A DNA stretch of 64,000 nt, from positions 434,001 to 498,000 of the forward strand of contig MBPM02000064.1 of the NCBI GenBank assembly GCA_001695595.3, written 5' to 3'. This DNA is from Plasmopara viticola (lineage: Eukaryota > Oomycota > Peronosporomycetes > Peronosporales > Peronosporaceae). The translations under genes and the position numbers were made by a program. Of this stretch, positions 1 to 11,533 are shown piece by piece. Under the pieces are notes generated by a model that had not been told where the DNA came from, did no database searches, and saw only the letters and a program-made list of their open reading frames with translations. Each line of letters starts with the position of its first letter. Within the stretch, counting starts at the first letter, position 1.

Positions 1-2640
1 ACTCGCACTCTAAATCGACCTTAAATTTGTATGCATGTTCGTAGATCTTTGCTACCATTGCAGCTTCTTCAACTGCTTCTGACACTCTCTCGCCGTAATT
101 TACGATAGGATTCCTCCTCAATCTCAGAACAGATGTTGTGTGACGTAGGACTGTGTGTATCTTTTGCGTACTTTCATAACGTTGGCTTCGTCGCTAACAC
201 TGTGTTGGTTTCACGCACCATTGAGGCGTGTAGAAAAACACAAGCTATTCCGTGAAACTGTTGCGGAATCAAAAGTGTGCATTACAGAAGAATGCTTTAT
301 CAGCGTATGCACTACGAAGAGCCAACTTTTACCGCAGAAGCTCAGCTCTATGTAAAAAGCCTCCCTTGCATTATTTTTGTTATATGAAAGATGAGTATTA
401 ATTATCACTCTTGACTCCATGCGAAAAGTCGATTTGGTCATAACAGATGACCAAGAGAAGACTGCAGGTTATTCGGGTTGTTTAACGATGACTAAGCCAG
501 CACTAATAAAGGTGTGCTTTGGCTTCCACACGTGGCGCCGCATCAATTCAGGTTTCTGCGTCAAAGGACGAGCCTGCTACAAAAGCTGCATTTGTGTCGT
601 GCGCGGCGAGACTCAAGAAGTTTGCCCACCTGAGAAGACCAAGAAAGTGAAAGACTACCAACTTCGTGTAGTGGAGAATGCGCGATTAGTTCGCCGGGTT
701 GTACACAGACGTCGCATTCAGGTGATGCATACGGTAAGCTCTCGCCTGGTCCTCAGCTTGCCATGCCCAGGGAGAAGTTTAGGATTACGAGCAGAAAAAT
801 AATTAGTTGGAGAAAATGACCCGATTAAAGACGTTATTGTCGGCAAGGTCAACAAAAGAGGAAGCAACGTTAAGGACGACGGATATCGGTACATTGATCG
901 TGTCTGTAGCTTCTGCTTTGCTGGTTGAGGGCTGAGACGCTGTAGAACCGAAGGTACATTTTTTCAACCGTTTTAGACGGTACGCTTGTCTCTAATGCGG
1001 TCATTAGGAGCTATGTGTCTTGCCCGCCACTGGGCACTGCCATAAGGTGCCGTTCCATGTCAGATAACTCACTCTCTGAAATGCAAGTCTTACGAGGGCG
1101 ATTCGAATGAACATCTTCCAATCGATAAAGGCCATGATACAATGTTTTTGCGCGTTTCTTGGCCTTGATGAAGGACACTTCTTAAGGGTGTATGAACGTC
1201 ATCTTGTAAAATATATGTTTAATCAGAATGACTACGCGCGTGCTTTTGGCACCGCATCAATTTCAAATAAAGAACTTCGCTTGATGCCACCGACGACGAA
1301 TGATACTTTAATTTAATAGCACTCATCAATTTGAGCTTGGCTGACTTCCCTTAAGACTCGATTTACTCAAGTACATACGAGCCATAATTTTCCACACGAA
1401 ATAATGTATACTAGACCTCATTATATTGAATCGCGCCGCTGCTCTGGAGCCCATCTAATAATTTGAATTAGTCTTGAGGCTTTGAAAATAGGCGCTAGAT
1501 TAATGGACTTGCTAGTCGTTGTGCACCGTCAAGGTCTAATACCGATAGCATTTACAAGACAAAGCTCGGTGTCTCTTAGTAGCTCGTGGGTTACCAGCCT
1601 AAGCAAAGTTTGTCGTTGAGTAAAGACTTAATCGCACTAAAAGCATAAATAAGGGGAGGAAAAGTATCTTCGCTTTGAGCACACATGGCTAATGGTTTGT
1701 CATAGACTGCCAGCAAAAGCTGCATCATATAGCTTTCGTGAGCATTCCTTCTGCAGCAGTCAATAAAAACCTTTACATGAGGGATGCTTATGCTCAATAT
1801 GGGGACGACCATATTTAAAAAAATCCACGACGCCAGGGCAATCCTGCCGAAGTGAAGTTTTAGTCTCCCATGTGCTCCTGAAACAAAAAGATCATTCCGC
1901 TTCACAATTGAGTCAGCAAAACCTACGAGAATGCTTTCACGCAATTGTGTCGCTCGCCTGCTTTGTTGAGAAGAGGGAGAGGGCGAAGATGCCACGCATT
2001 ACGTAGCTATATCGCTCGCGACCGACACCTGGCAAACGCAACCCAACAGTAGGCAGACCGTGAACGCAACAAGGCATGCAGTATATGCCAAATCTACAAA
2101 GTTTTCGGGTCTTGTGCAACCGATTTTCGAGCACGTAGTCGTATCGCTTTGCAAGTCCTCAAGCCCGGACCCTTCGGGACAGGCTCCGTGATCGGAATCG
2201 TATTATAGCCCAGCTGGTGGCAGATCATTCGTAATAGTGCCAGCTTCTAGCCCGGTAATAATGCTCCTGAGTTTGCCTTATTGGGTCGTTGTATGGCTTA
2301 AGTATACCGTACAGAGCACAAAGTGTGTTCGCCTCATTCTAGGAAAACTAAGCGTATACATGAACCCCCTTCTAACCTTGACCCTTAATGATTCAATGAA
2401 ACGCAGGCGCAATTAAGCACCAGAAGTAGCAGCAGCTGCATTTGCAGATATATCATTTGCTTTTTGTCATACAAAACCTCCAAGCTTGACATTTTGTCGT
2501 GTTATTTATTTGGTATAGGTCTGAACAGTGTTAAATACTTTGGCGCTCAGCTATGCTAACTCGTACGTGCTTTAAGGCACAAAGTATTTAGGCACAAAGT
2601 CTTTGACCTGCAATCGCCTTTAAAATGGGCGTAAGTTTTT
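1..2640. other. AT-rich intergenic desert, left edge
   Basis: No gene can be supported here. Short open frames occur on both strands, but they mostly begin at non-ATG codons, show no recognisable domain and lack the GC-rich codon use of the real genes in this window. One frame runs off the left edge on the minus strand: about 65 codons (positions 2 to about 195) are open without an intervening stop and include a charged stretch reading EAVEEAAMVAKIYEHAYKF. It could be the end of an exon that continues outside the window or of a decayed element; nothing identifies it. Confidence 0.5.
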
Positions 2641-2649
2641 CTCAATTAA

Positions 2650-3060
2650 CCACCTGGCTGTCATCAAAGCTGAAGGCAAATGGGGTAGCGTCAACATAAT
2701 GCGAGGGCTAGCTACTTCATTCGCGTTAAACAATGTGTAGCTTGTTGAGGCATAAACAACATTGTATAATGCGAACTCAACGAGTTTGATTTTCTGCCTC
2801 AGTGTCTTGACATATACTGCGGAGCACTTCCTTAACGACGAAGGTCGCTTATGTAGCGGGACGGATGGTCCGCTGTGAAAATGTCTGACCTCAAGCCTCG
2901 AGCCTAAAAAAACCCGTAGAAGTAGAGTATAGGTTTGTGCCAATTTACTCTGGTAGTACATGCTATCAAACGACACGGTCGAGAAACAGCCGACACAATC
3001 AATAAATGGGTCATCTTGCCTAAGTTGTCAGCAAAGACTGTAGTCTGGCAAATCCTTTGG
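2650..3060 (-). pseudogene. Decayed Ty3/gypsy integrase fragment
   Basis: On the minus strand two frames together resemble the integrase core and C-terminal part of a Ty3/gypsy polyprotein. The first (about 3057-3000) reads VFADNLGKMTHL, like the family's usual VFVDRLSKMAHL start of the catalytic core. The second (about 2900-2660) reads LGSRLEVRHFHSG and, further on, LVEFALYNVVYASTSYTLF followed by SPRIMLTLP; these match the LG-T-x-L-x-M-S-T-x-D-H-P block and the LPLVEFALNN..H.STG.TPF block in order. The two parts are in different frames and the catalytic D and E context is lost, so this is dead. Neither LTRs nor reverse transcriptase could be recognised around it. Identification rests on motif order by eye. 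Confidence 0.6.
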
Positions 3061-6000
3061 CAAGATGAGCACAAAAATGACACTAGTAAAATGCTAGCAG
3101 CGTAATGACATCGACAGCTCGCCTTTGACACTCGCAAAAGCTTACTTATCTCGCGAATTACCAAATGACTATCTAGCCATGTCGTGACAATTTCCGAGGT
3201 TTGACGCGCCAAACGCAAGGGGAGTTATAGCTCCAAGAGTAAAGTTTCTAAACAGAAAAGACTCGGAGAAAAATAGCTGAAAAGATATAAAAAAGCCAAG
3301 GACAAAGAAGGTGTAGTGTCACTGCAAAAGTGGCTCTGACAGAGATTGAAAACGACAGAACAAGTTCTGGGTACCAGTCAGGGCTCATAAAAAGTCTTGG
3401 ACGCGGCGTGTCTCAAAGGCCGAATTGAACTTTCTGACATTTCACGATACACGAACCCGATTTTCCTCGGAGCATACAAGGCGGACAAATTAGCCAAAAA
3501 TCCTTCTCGGTCACGAAGGAAAGAACCGTTGGGTTCCACAAGGACCCAATACATCTTATATGTATTTGCAGGCGCTCTCTAGCTACAAAAGTTTTCTTCA
3601 AACTACTGCTTTGAAGGAAGTTGGAATCGGCTGGGTCGATACACCGGCATCCTACGCCGGCCGTCTAAGGCCGATGTTCTAAATGAACCTTTTCTTACAA
3701 TGAGGACAAAGGGCTACGAAGGGAAACGAAAGGTGAATTACCTGCTAAATCAGGTAGTTCGAAACCGTCATGGTCTAATTTTTTGCAAACAGAGCAACAA
3801 AAACTGACTGCGGCTGTCTTGAAGCGTTGTTAAAGAGCACTCTTGAGTGCAATACATCAATCGAAGCGGTGCTTACCACCTGAAAAGACCAAAATCTCCG
3901 GCTGACGTCGTTGAAGGTAGTGCTCCCTTGCATACAAAGAAGCTTTTGAATGTATTAAGAATGTAGAGCTCATCTGGATAGATAGTGAATAATCCTTTTA
4001 TTTCTCGAGTGCAGCCACCGTCTCTATGACAAACTTCACACGGGCGTGATCCGGACGGAGGTGTTTCGATTAAAACCGACCCTGATAGTGTCATTAAATT
4101 CTGAGCTTAGCTCAGCGCACATTAGACGGCAAGAGTCCAATGAAATAAGTCCATTCGGTGATACAGCTCCTTATAATCACAGCTGTTGGTAGGCGTTTCA
4201 GCTGCTGGCCAGCACACGTACATATGTCGACGCTTTGGTAGTACACAATATTGTGGCAGAAATGCTTTCTGCGTCAAGCGTACCAAAGGTTAGGAGGATA
4301 AAAATACAACGACGAGCCAGTCGTCTGGTCTACCGTGAGCAAGATGGCAGCACTTGGTAGTTGCGGAGCAGCCTATTTGAGAAAATCAAGTTCGCTAAGC
4401 TTCAGAGAGAGATAAGCTTAGCGCAAAGCGAAAAATGCTCGACTTCACGCTATATAACGATCGGCGTGAGCTTATAAAAAATTACTCATCACTTCGCAAT
4501 CAATTAAATTCAGCGTTTATCCGGCTGTAAACTAAGCTTTTTTGCAGCAACAAAACCGCTGGTCCAGCCAGGATTCTCGTGATATTTGACCGACCAAGCT
4601 AGCAAGATATACAAGTGATGCTAGCTTGTATCGGATTGTCCTGGCCTTGTAATTGTGCTTTTAGAGCCAAATTTGTAGAGACAAGTAGTCTGTTGCAGAG
4701 ATTTACGCACCGATTGACTTTTGCAGAGATACAGGCTTGATGCGACACTCTTCTTCCATGAGCTGTCAAAATCCGCCTCTTCATCAGTTCTTGATTACTG
4801 ATAGCCTAGCGGCAGTCTGATTTTTGTTGGCAGAGAACACCACGCCTCGAATAACTCGTAGCCGACAAATTTTCTAGGATGTGTAGTCATTAATCAATTC
4901 TTGTCAAGTAAAATACCTTCTTTTGTTGCCTCGCTGTTAACCGGAGCTTCAGATCTGTAATCCGACCGTGGATTGGCTCACATATGTTGTAGAGAGCTAC
5001 GACCGACCAAGCTTCAGCTCTCTCAAAGTTTTGGCTTTCTTACAAAGCATGGTTGCCTGTTGCAAATTTTGCGAAGCCTCGAGCTGTCCTATTTGGCAAA
5101 AGATTACGATAAGTGGCAGTGTTAATGTGCGACGAGCTAGATCGAGCACATTCCGTCAAAATTCCCGGGTCCGTTGCTTCAGAGCTTGATATTTCAATGA
5201 GAGTTCGCTCATGTCACCTTTTTGATCTAATCAAGCGTAACGCATAAAGTGATTCCCGCACTTTCTTTGGAGTTAGCTTTTGAATGTCTAGTATAAGAGT
5301 GGGCACGATGACAAGGATTCGATGTGAGCAAAGTAAGGAAAGCGATTGCTAGAAAAGCAACCCTCCTTTGGCAAACACGAATGAGGTGAATAGTGTAAAG
5401 CGCGGTGTCGATTAAAATTGAAAATTTTCGATCAAAAAGAATAGTGCGAGGTGAGTCTTTTGACATTTCCCACGGCTATCAGAAAACCCTTTAGTCGACA
5501 GTCCTTGACTCAGCATGTGACCAAGGCCTTGCAAGGTTTTGCTTTAATCACTTTACTACACTGACAAGTTAAGCTATAATCCCCGCCAATAGTTTTTGGT
5601 AAATTATTTACCACCGCTCTCGTTTAGAATATTATTGGACACCATAAAATCAAGCCCTTTTTCGTTTGATGTATGCTTCATGTTATTCAATGTCAATAAT
5701 TGGCATTGGAAACCCCGTTGGATCCAAATCTTGGCGATCATGTAATGTTGCAGTTCTACCGCTGGATTTACGACGTTATAAAAAGCCTGTCTTTTTTGCT
5801 CGTACGACTCGGACAGGCAAAAGATCAGCAGCCTTTTTTGAGCTGGAAAACAATCAAAGAGCGCTATGATGTGACCAGACCAATTTGGGTTTAGCCTTAA
5901 TTGCTGGCTCGTTCCCTCTTTCATCATAGTATTGCCTCGTATAGGCGCTGTGAGCTTGTCAAATTCTTCAGGGAACGCAATTTAAAGAATGCAAATAGTG

Positions 6001-9000
6001 CCAATCGACACTGAGAGTTGCCTTACGAGAGGATTGGCGAAAAATTGAATCAATTTGACTGGTAGCTATCGTCCACCCCAGTCTTTTTTCAAGGCACAAA
6101 GCTCAGTCGAGCAGGCGAGTGACTGGAGCCGCCTGACATATGGGGCCTGTCCTGGGGTAGACCTTTTAGCTACAAGCGCACTGCAGAGCACATGCAGCCG
6201 CTGACTCTGGTTCACATCAAATATGGGCGGAAGGCTCGATTCGTGTATGCAAAGACGGAGAAGTTACCAAGTCCTGTAGAGCGGTGGATGACTTAAGCCG
6301 ACAGAGAACGCGCGAAATGAGCTTGAGAAGCTCATCTTGAAGCATCGTCGGATAGATCTGAGAGAGATTCATTCTAATGTTCGTTCTCGGTAGGACCAGA
6401 CCAAACATCGGTTTTTCATTTTTTAAAAGTAAATGTAGCACTTAGCTTGGGCCTTGACATTTCCATAGTATTTTAGTGTGTCTTAGGACTCGAAACCAAT
6501 TACGACTGGTCAACCAAGGTCAAGCGCAAAGGCTCAGTATCACCATATATGGTTGGAAAGGAAGAATCGCAATTTGCCATTGTCCAGCCTCATGCCGAAA
6601 GCCACACAAAAGTCTTTATTGGACTAAGAAAATTTCATACATGGAGAAGGTCATAGAAGAGTCCGGTACGATCATCAGCAAAGCCAATCACTGAGTGTGT
6701 AGTCGACTCAATGCAAAACTTTGTTATCTCCAAGTCGTACTTGTCAGTATGTCAGCAAGCTTAATAAGGAGCACAAACAAGGCTGAGGATAGAGAATTTC
6801 ACCGCGACAATCTTCGGGACACAAGTCAGAGAAGTCCAACGGTTGCTTATCAAAAATAAGGCAAACCAGGGTACAAAAAAGACACATTTCATTCCTCGAA
6901 CAATTGACCAAACCCAAAGTGCACCAAGACCATGTCAAGTGCTTCCCACCAAAGACTCAGCATATTTAAATTAAACAACACCAGCGGATGGACCGTCTTT
7001 AGTTAACAATTACGCTAAGGACTAAGATCGCAGGCGAGCCATCTAACTGAGCAAATGAGCTAGGGCCTGAAATTGCGGGTGTGCATGCCAAATATCCTGT
7101 TCAAAAGCAAATTAGCACTGGGCAACCTACAAAAAGACAAATCGATACGACAGAAAGCCACACTTCGGCATCCGCATTCAAAAACGCAGTTGGTCGGTAG
7201 TTGCTGTAAATTCAAGATCGTCTTTCTTGTATGATAGCGAGACATGAGCTCGCCGATGACACTTGGTCATTTGCCCTTACTGAATTCGGTATACAACATC
7301 AGAGGAAAAGATCCAGCCTGTAGTATTTCATCGGTTGCCCATCGTGTTTTGACGTTCACCCAGTCGCAGCATGGGTCAATGACCAGTGGCACATTTTCGC
7401 TGCATATAGAACTATCCAACTAAGCTTAAGGTTTTGGCCTTAAGCGAGCCTTCGTAGCTCTGAAAGGTCCCATTCGGCTTTCGGTACCTAAGTTTGACGG
7501 CAAAAATTCAGATACCTTAAGCCCAAATAGGTCAGCCGGCTCCATAGACATGGGAGTCTTGTGGGAGACCTAACGAGTTTATAGGAGACACTTGGAACAA
7601 CGCTCAGGCTACATAGATCCGAAAAACACTAGTCATGGTGGTAAAGTAGGCCTTTTTCTCCAGCTTTTTTAAAGCTTTGCTTCAGCAGTAGCGAGCTGTT
7701 GGAGCAGTCTTTATTTGGCGCGGTTGACGAGAAATGTTAATGCTCTGAACCTTATAACGGAGAATTTCAAGCACTCGCTAAATTTTTGCTTGCCTTAAAA
7801 TACTCCCGACGTGAGTTCAGCACTTTGTTTTTACTCATCCAACACACAGCTGAAGCTGTGAGATTGACCCGAGAGGAATCTACTAGCACACGGAGAACTC
7901 TTTGCACGCTTTCGGCAACTCGATGACCCAGGATAAGCACCTTTACGGCGCTCGTTGGAGAAGTAAGGCAAGAGGTTCCGAGCCGAAAAAATCCAGCATT
8001 TTTGTCTCGACCCATCAAGCCACAAAATTCATGGTAAAACCTTAATCCACGGAATAGGTGAGACGAGATTTGACCTGCAAAGCTGCTATTTGGACTACTA
8101 AAATTCTGGAGGTCTGAATATTGGAAATGTCACGCGTCTATTTAGCTTGGTGCAGTCATCCATTCTAGTAAAAGATTTACTAAAACGCTAATTTCGAGCA
8201 CATTTTGAGCTTGGCCAAGCTAAATGAAAAGCTCCGTATCCAGGCCTTCTATCACAATGTGTCGAGAGTCTTATTGGAAGGTGCGGAGATTTGAGGGTGG
8301 CAAAAATTACTGTCTGTTAACTTAGTTAGACTGCACGTGAGTCAGGTCGTGTCTGCGTCCAGTGTGCTCTCATCAGTAAGTATCGAGGCAGCAACTTTGA
8401 AAAGCTGACCGGTCGCTGCGTGACTTCTTGAAGATGTTGAACTACACAGGAAGAAAGGCGTAGATGGTAAATCTTTCAAGTTCTTTCTCTAATGCCTTGT
8501 GATTGATTCTTAAAAAAACATACAGCCAAGCTTGTATTCACTTAAGTGTACGAAATTTCGCCGTTCGCTTATGTCTTTTGACCTGAAGCTGGAGTTAAGC
8601 TGCAAGGCCGTTTTTCAGGAATGTTTTGCTCTTTAAAAGTTCTTCTACCCCACTCTTGCAACCAATACAACGTATATTCTTAGGAAAATCGAAACACATT
8701 GTGTATAATTGCTCAATTTTTTTGTTGAAAGAAGTTCCTCTCAGATGCCACATCCCAAAGGTAAGTTGGAGGAGAAGGGGTCATAGTAGTAATCCCTTCT
8801 TGTAGATACTCAGCGGTAGAGCGAAAGTCAGTCGGCAGAGGCCCTGCCAAAATGCGATCCATGAAGGGCGACATTAAGTCTTTTGTCGGTCAAGTCACTT
8901 TAGAGTAGTCAAAGTGGGTGAGTTATTGCCGATGCTGCCATTTCAGTAAGCGCGAATAGTTTACACGGGTTGTGCAGTTAATGAGTGTAACGGATTGCAG

Positions 9001-11160
9001 AGTTACATTTATTCACGTCAGCCACAACTTGAGCTAGAATTGCAGCTGATCGGATCACAATTATTCCAATACGGTCCAAAAGTGCAAGCCTTATTGATCG
9101 AACCGTAATCAAAGAATCGGTCAAAGGCTTTGCTGTCATCTTCCGGTGGACAAATAATATCAAAAGAAGGTGATGAAAACTATCCGCCGCCGTAGTGTCT
9201 AACAGTACCCGATGAAAAATGGGCTAAGCTTGGATTATAGACAGCACTATGTACCGATCGGTCACCGCGCATTATGGGCACAGAAAGTCTGCAATCATAA
9301 CATAAAGTTCTTGAAGTGAGAATTAATTTTGCCTTGAGCGAGCCCACGTACGAGCAATAATGTTAGTCTCTACACCAAACATGAGGATTTTTAAAGTTAA
9401 TGCCTTACAACTACTACTAAGCATAGTAATCCATATTAATATACATTAGCAGTCATCGTTCGGCCATGTACTGCTATTCATTTGACTCCTCAGCACTGTG
9501 TATTTGTTGCCAATTTATTGATGTTCTAAATATTACATAAGTTATGTCGTAGTATTGCCGCACTAGGTAGGATATATGATAGTTGTCATGATAAGTAGCT
9601 CGTATTGAAATGGCAATAAATCAACCTCGTTCATATGACTTTATAAATAGTTGTAGGCGGTATGAGAGTTGTCTGCGGTGCCTCTCTCTGTAAATTTGTG
9701 GCAACTAAATTGTAGTCCTTTAGTACAAATAGGGTGCCGACCGATAAACACGTGTCGCCATACCCTGACGTCAGGATCCTAAAGATAGGCGTAGAGGCAG
9801 CGCAGGGTAGCGAAGTAAGAACTTCCTTTGCATTTCCCAATATGCAATAAAATTGGCATCTAACCTGCATATACTATACTATTCTTCGCTCATATTGATA
9901 TATCACCATGCTTCCTTTTGAGAGAAGAGGAAGCCATTTTAGGTATCTAACGCAATCAAATGTATTCTATAGTATCTAAAGCGGTACTTGGCGTGACGCA
10001 AATTAGTGTCCTAATGGCTCGAGAGATCTTCTCGATGATCTGCCGGAATGCGGCCGCTCGCATTAAATCACAGAGGCACAAGAATAGTAAAAACCTTCGT
10101 GTCTTTGCATTTGGGCTCCAATAACTTTGACGAAAAACACCATCGCTCTCGCGGCTACCAATTTATGACAGCCAATGCATGCAACGAGCCTTTGTCAAGT
10201 CGAAAACGTTAAATGTATCAAAGGTTGAATTTTACTATATCAGAAAGCACACAATCTGAATGTGCGACCATAAAAAGTTGCGGCCCTAAGATTGGCCATA
10301 TCGTCATCTTTGCCACCGGACGCTCGAACATTCAATATGATTAGCACACACGTACACAGTAGCGCTGCCTGCGTTGTTGACGCTCAAAAAAAATCAAGAA
10401 GATACCTTTTAACCAAATTATTCCGTGTGATTTGTCAAACGAGGCGCCACTCTGGAGCTACTAATGCCCAGATCGTGGAGTGTCAACTGATGGCGCTCGA
10501 AGGCGCGTTTCGCTGGCTACGAGATGTTTTCTCGATTAATATGGCGCATCGAGTAAACGAAGCAGGGAGGCTCCTATACAAATGCCCCCCCCGTATGTAT
10601 TCCTAACTGGGAATCCATTCCTACATGTTCTGGATAGGATACAATAATATTGGCGTCGTTGCTTTTGCCTTCTCTCCGTTTATTTATCATTTCTCCTACA
10701 TGTGGAGTGGCTATTGTTCCATCGGCGCAATCTGTGGGCATCCATGGAAACTGGGCATTTTCGCTTTCGCCAAAAAGACACGTACATTTATTGATACTGG
10801 TAAAAAAAATCTAATATATACCTGCTTGAGATTGATCCTCGTATAATGTGTTGTTTCAATATACTCGAATTGCAACGATGGCGCAATTTCGAAAGAGAAA
10901 CACGATAGCTCTCGATTCAACCAAAATTTATTGCGAGCACAAAAACATTGCAATGAGCCATCGCTATAGATATGCCGCGTCATATGGGTTGTATAAAGTA
11001 ACACTCCCACCCTGTGATGAAAAAAGACGAAATCGTACCGTTGAGCTCGACAAATAATCTATTCCTGCAAACGTTCCTCGGAGAGGGCAAAATGAAGGCA
11101 AACGAAGAAAAATCTATTTTACCAAGCTACAAAACCCCCACCCCACCCTACTTTCCGTGC
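3061..11160. other. AT-rich intergenic desert
   Basis: About 8 kb without a supportable gene. The open frames are short, start mostly at TTG or GTG, and show no domain that I recognise. Composition is markedly more AT-rich than in the coding blocks. The stretch probably holds decayed transposon sequence beyond recognition by eye, continuing from the gypsy relic to its left. Composition turns GC-rich only from about 11.2 kb, in front of the first SKN1/KRE6 gene. Confidence 0.5.
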
Positions 11161-11163
11161 GCT

Positions 11164-11177
11164 GCTCATTGCAATTT
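11164..11177 (+). promoter_or_regulatory. Possible oomycete initiator-like element
   Basis: The sequence GCTCATTGCAATTT followed by a T-run resembles the published oomycete initiator plus flanking element (GCTCATT-YYN-CAWTTT), but lacks two of the spacer bases. It lies 357 bases upstream of the ATG of the first SKN1/KRE6 gene, far for an oomycete start site, so either the 5' leader is long or this is a chance match. A second candidate lies much closer to the ATG. Confidence 0.25.
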
Positions 11178-11507
11178 CTTTTTTTAGCACCACTTATCGC
11201 AAGATTTGTTCAGTCATCTTGGTACGTCGAGCAGGGGCAAGGGCTCCCAGCTCGTTTTTTGCGGCTATCCAAAAAAACCTCGCCACAAGGGTACCCCGCG
11301 TGTCGACAAGTCCTGCTATCCGGCAGGTACCGCCTACGGTATACGCCCGAAAGCCGGCTGCCCACACGTGTGTCCCAGCCGGCGCACCGCATGTTTACGG
11401 CTCACGCCCTTCGATGGGCACGGTCGAACGGAGCCTTCGATTGTGCGCAGAGAACGCACGGCTGGCTGCTCCTCTGCTCCTTCATTCGGCCTCTTGCCGC
11501 TTACTTG

Positions 11508-11522
11508 TCCATTGACTTTAAC
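11508..11522 (+). promoter_or_regulatory. TCCATTG initiator-like element
   Basis: TCCATTGACTTTAAC sits 26 bases upstream of the ATG at 11534. Very similar sequences sit about 41 bases upstream of two of the other SKN1/KRE6 genes in this window (16355-16369 and 48354-48368). Position and the CATT core suggest a transcription start element; this is inference. Confidence 0.4.
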
Positions 11523-11533
11523 AACCCTCCACC

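Noticed and set aside
419..802. 127-codon plus-strand frame in the left desert
   Set aside because: ATG-started and basic, but no recognisable domain, desert-like composition and no neighbouring exon; not enough to call a gene.
1591..1995. 134-codon minus-strand frame
   Set aside because: Starts at GTG, no domain, AT-rich codon use.
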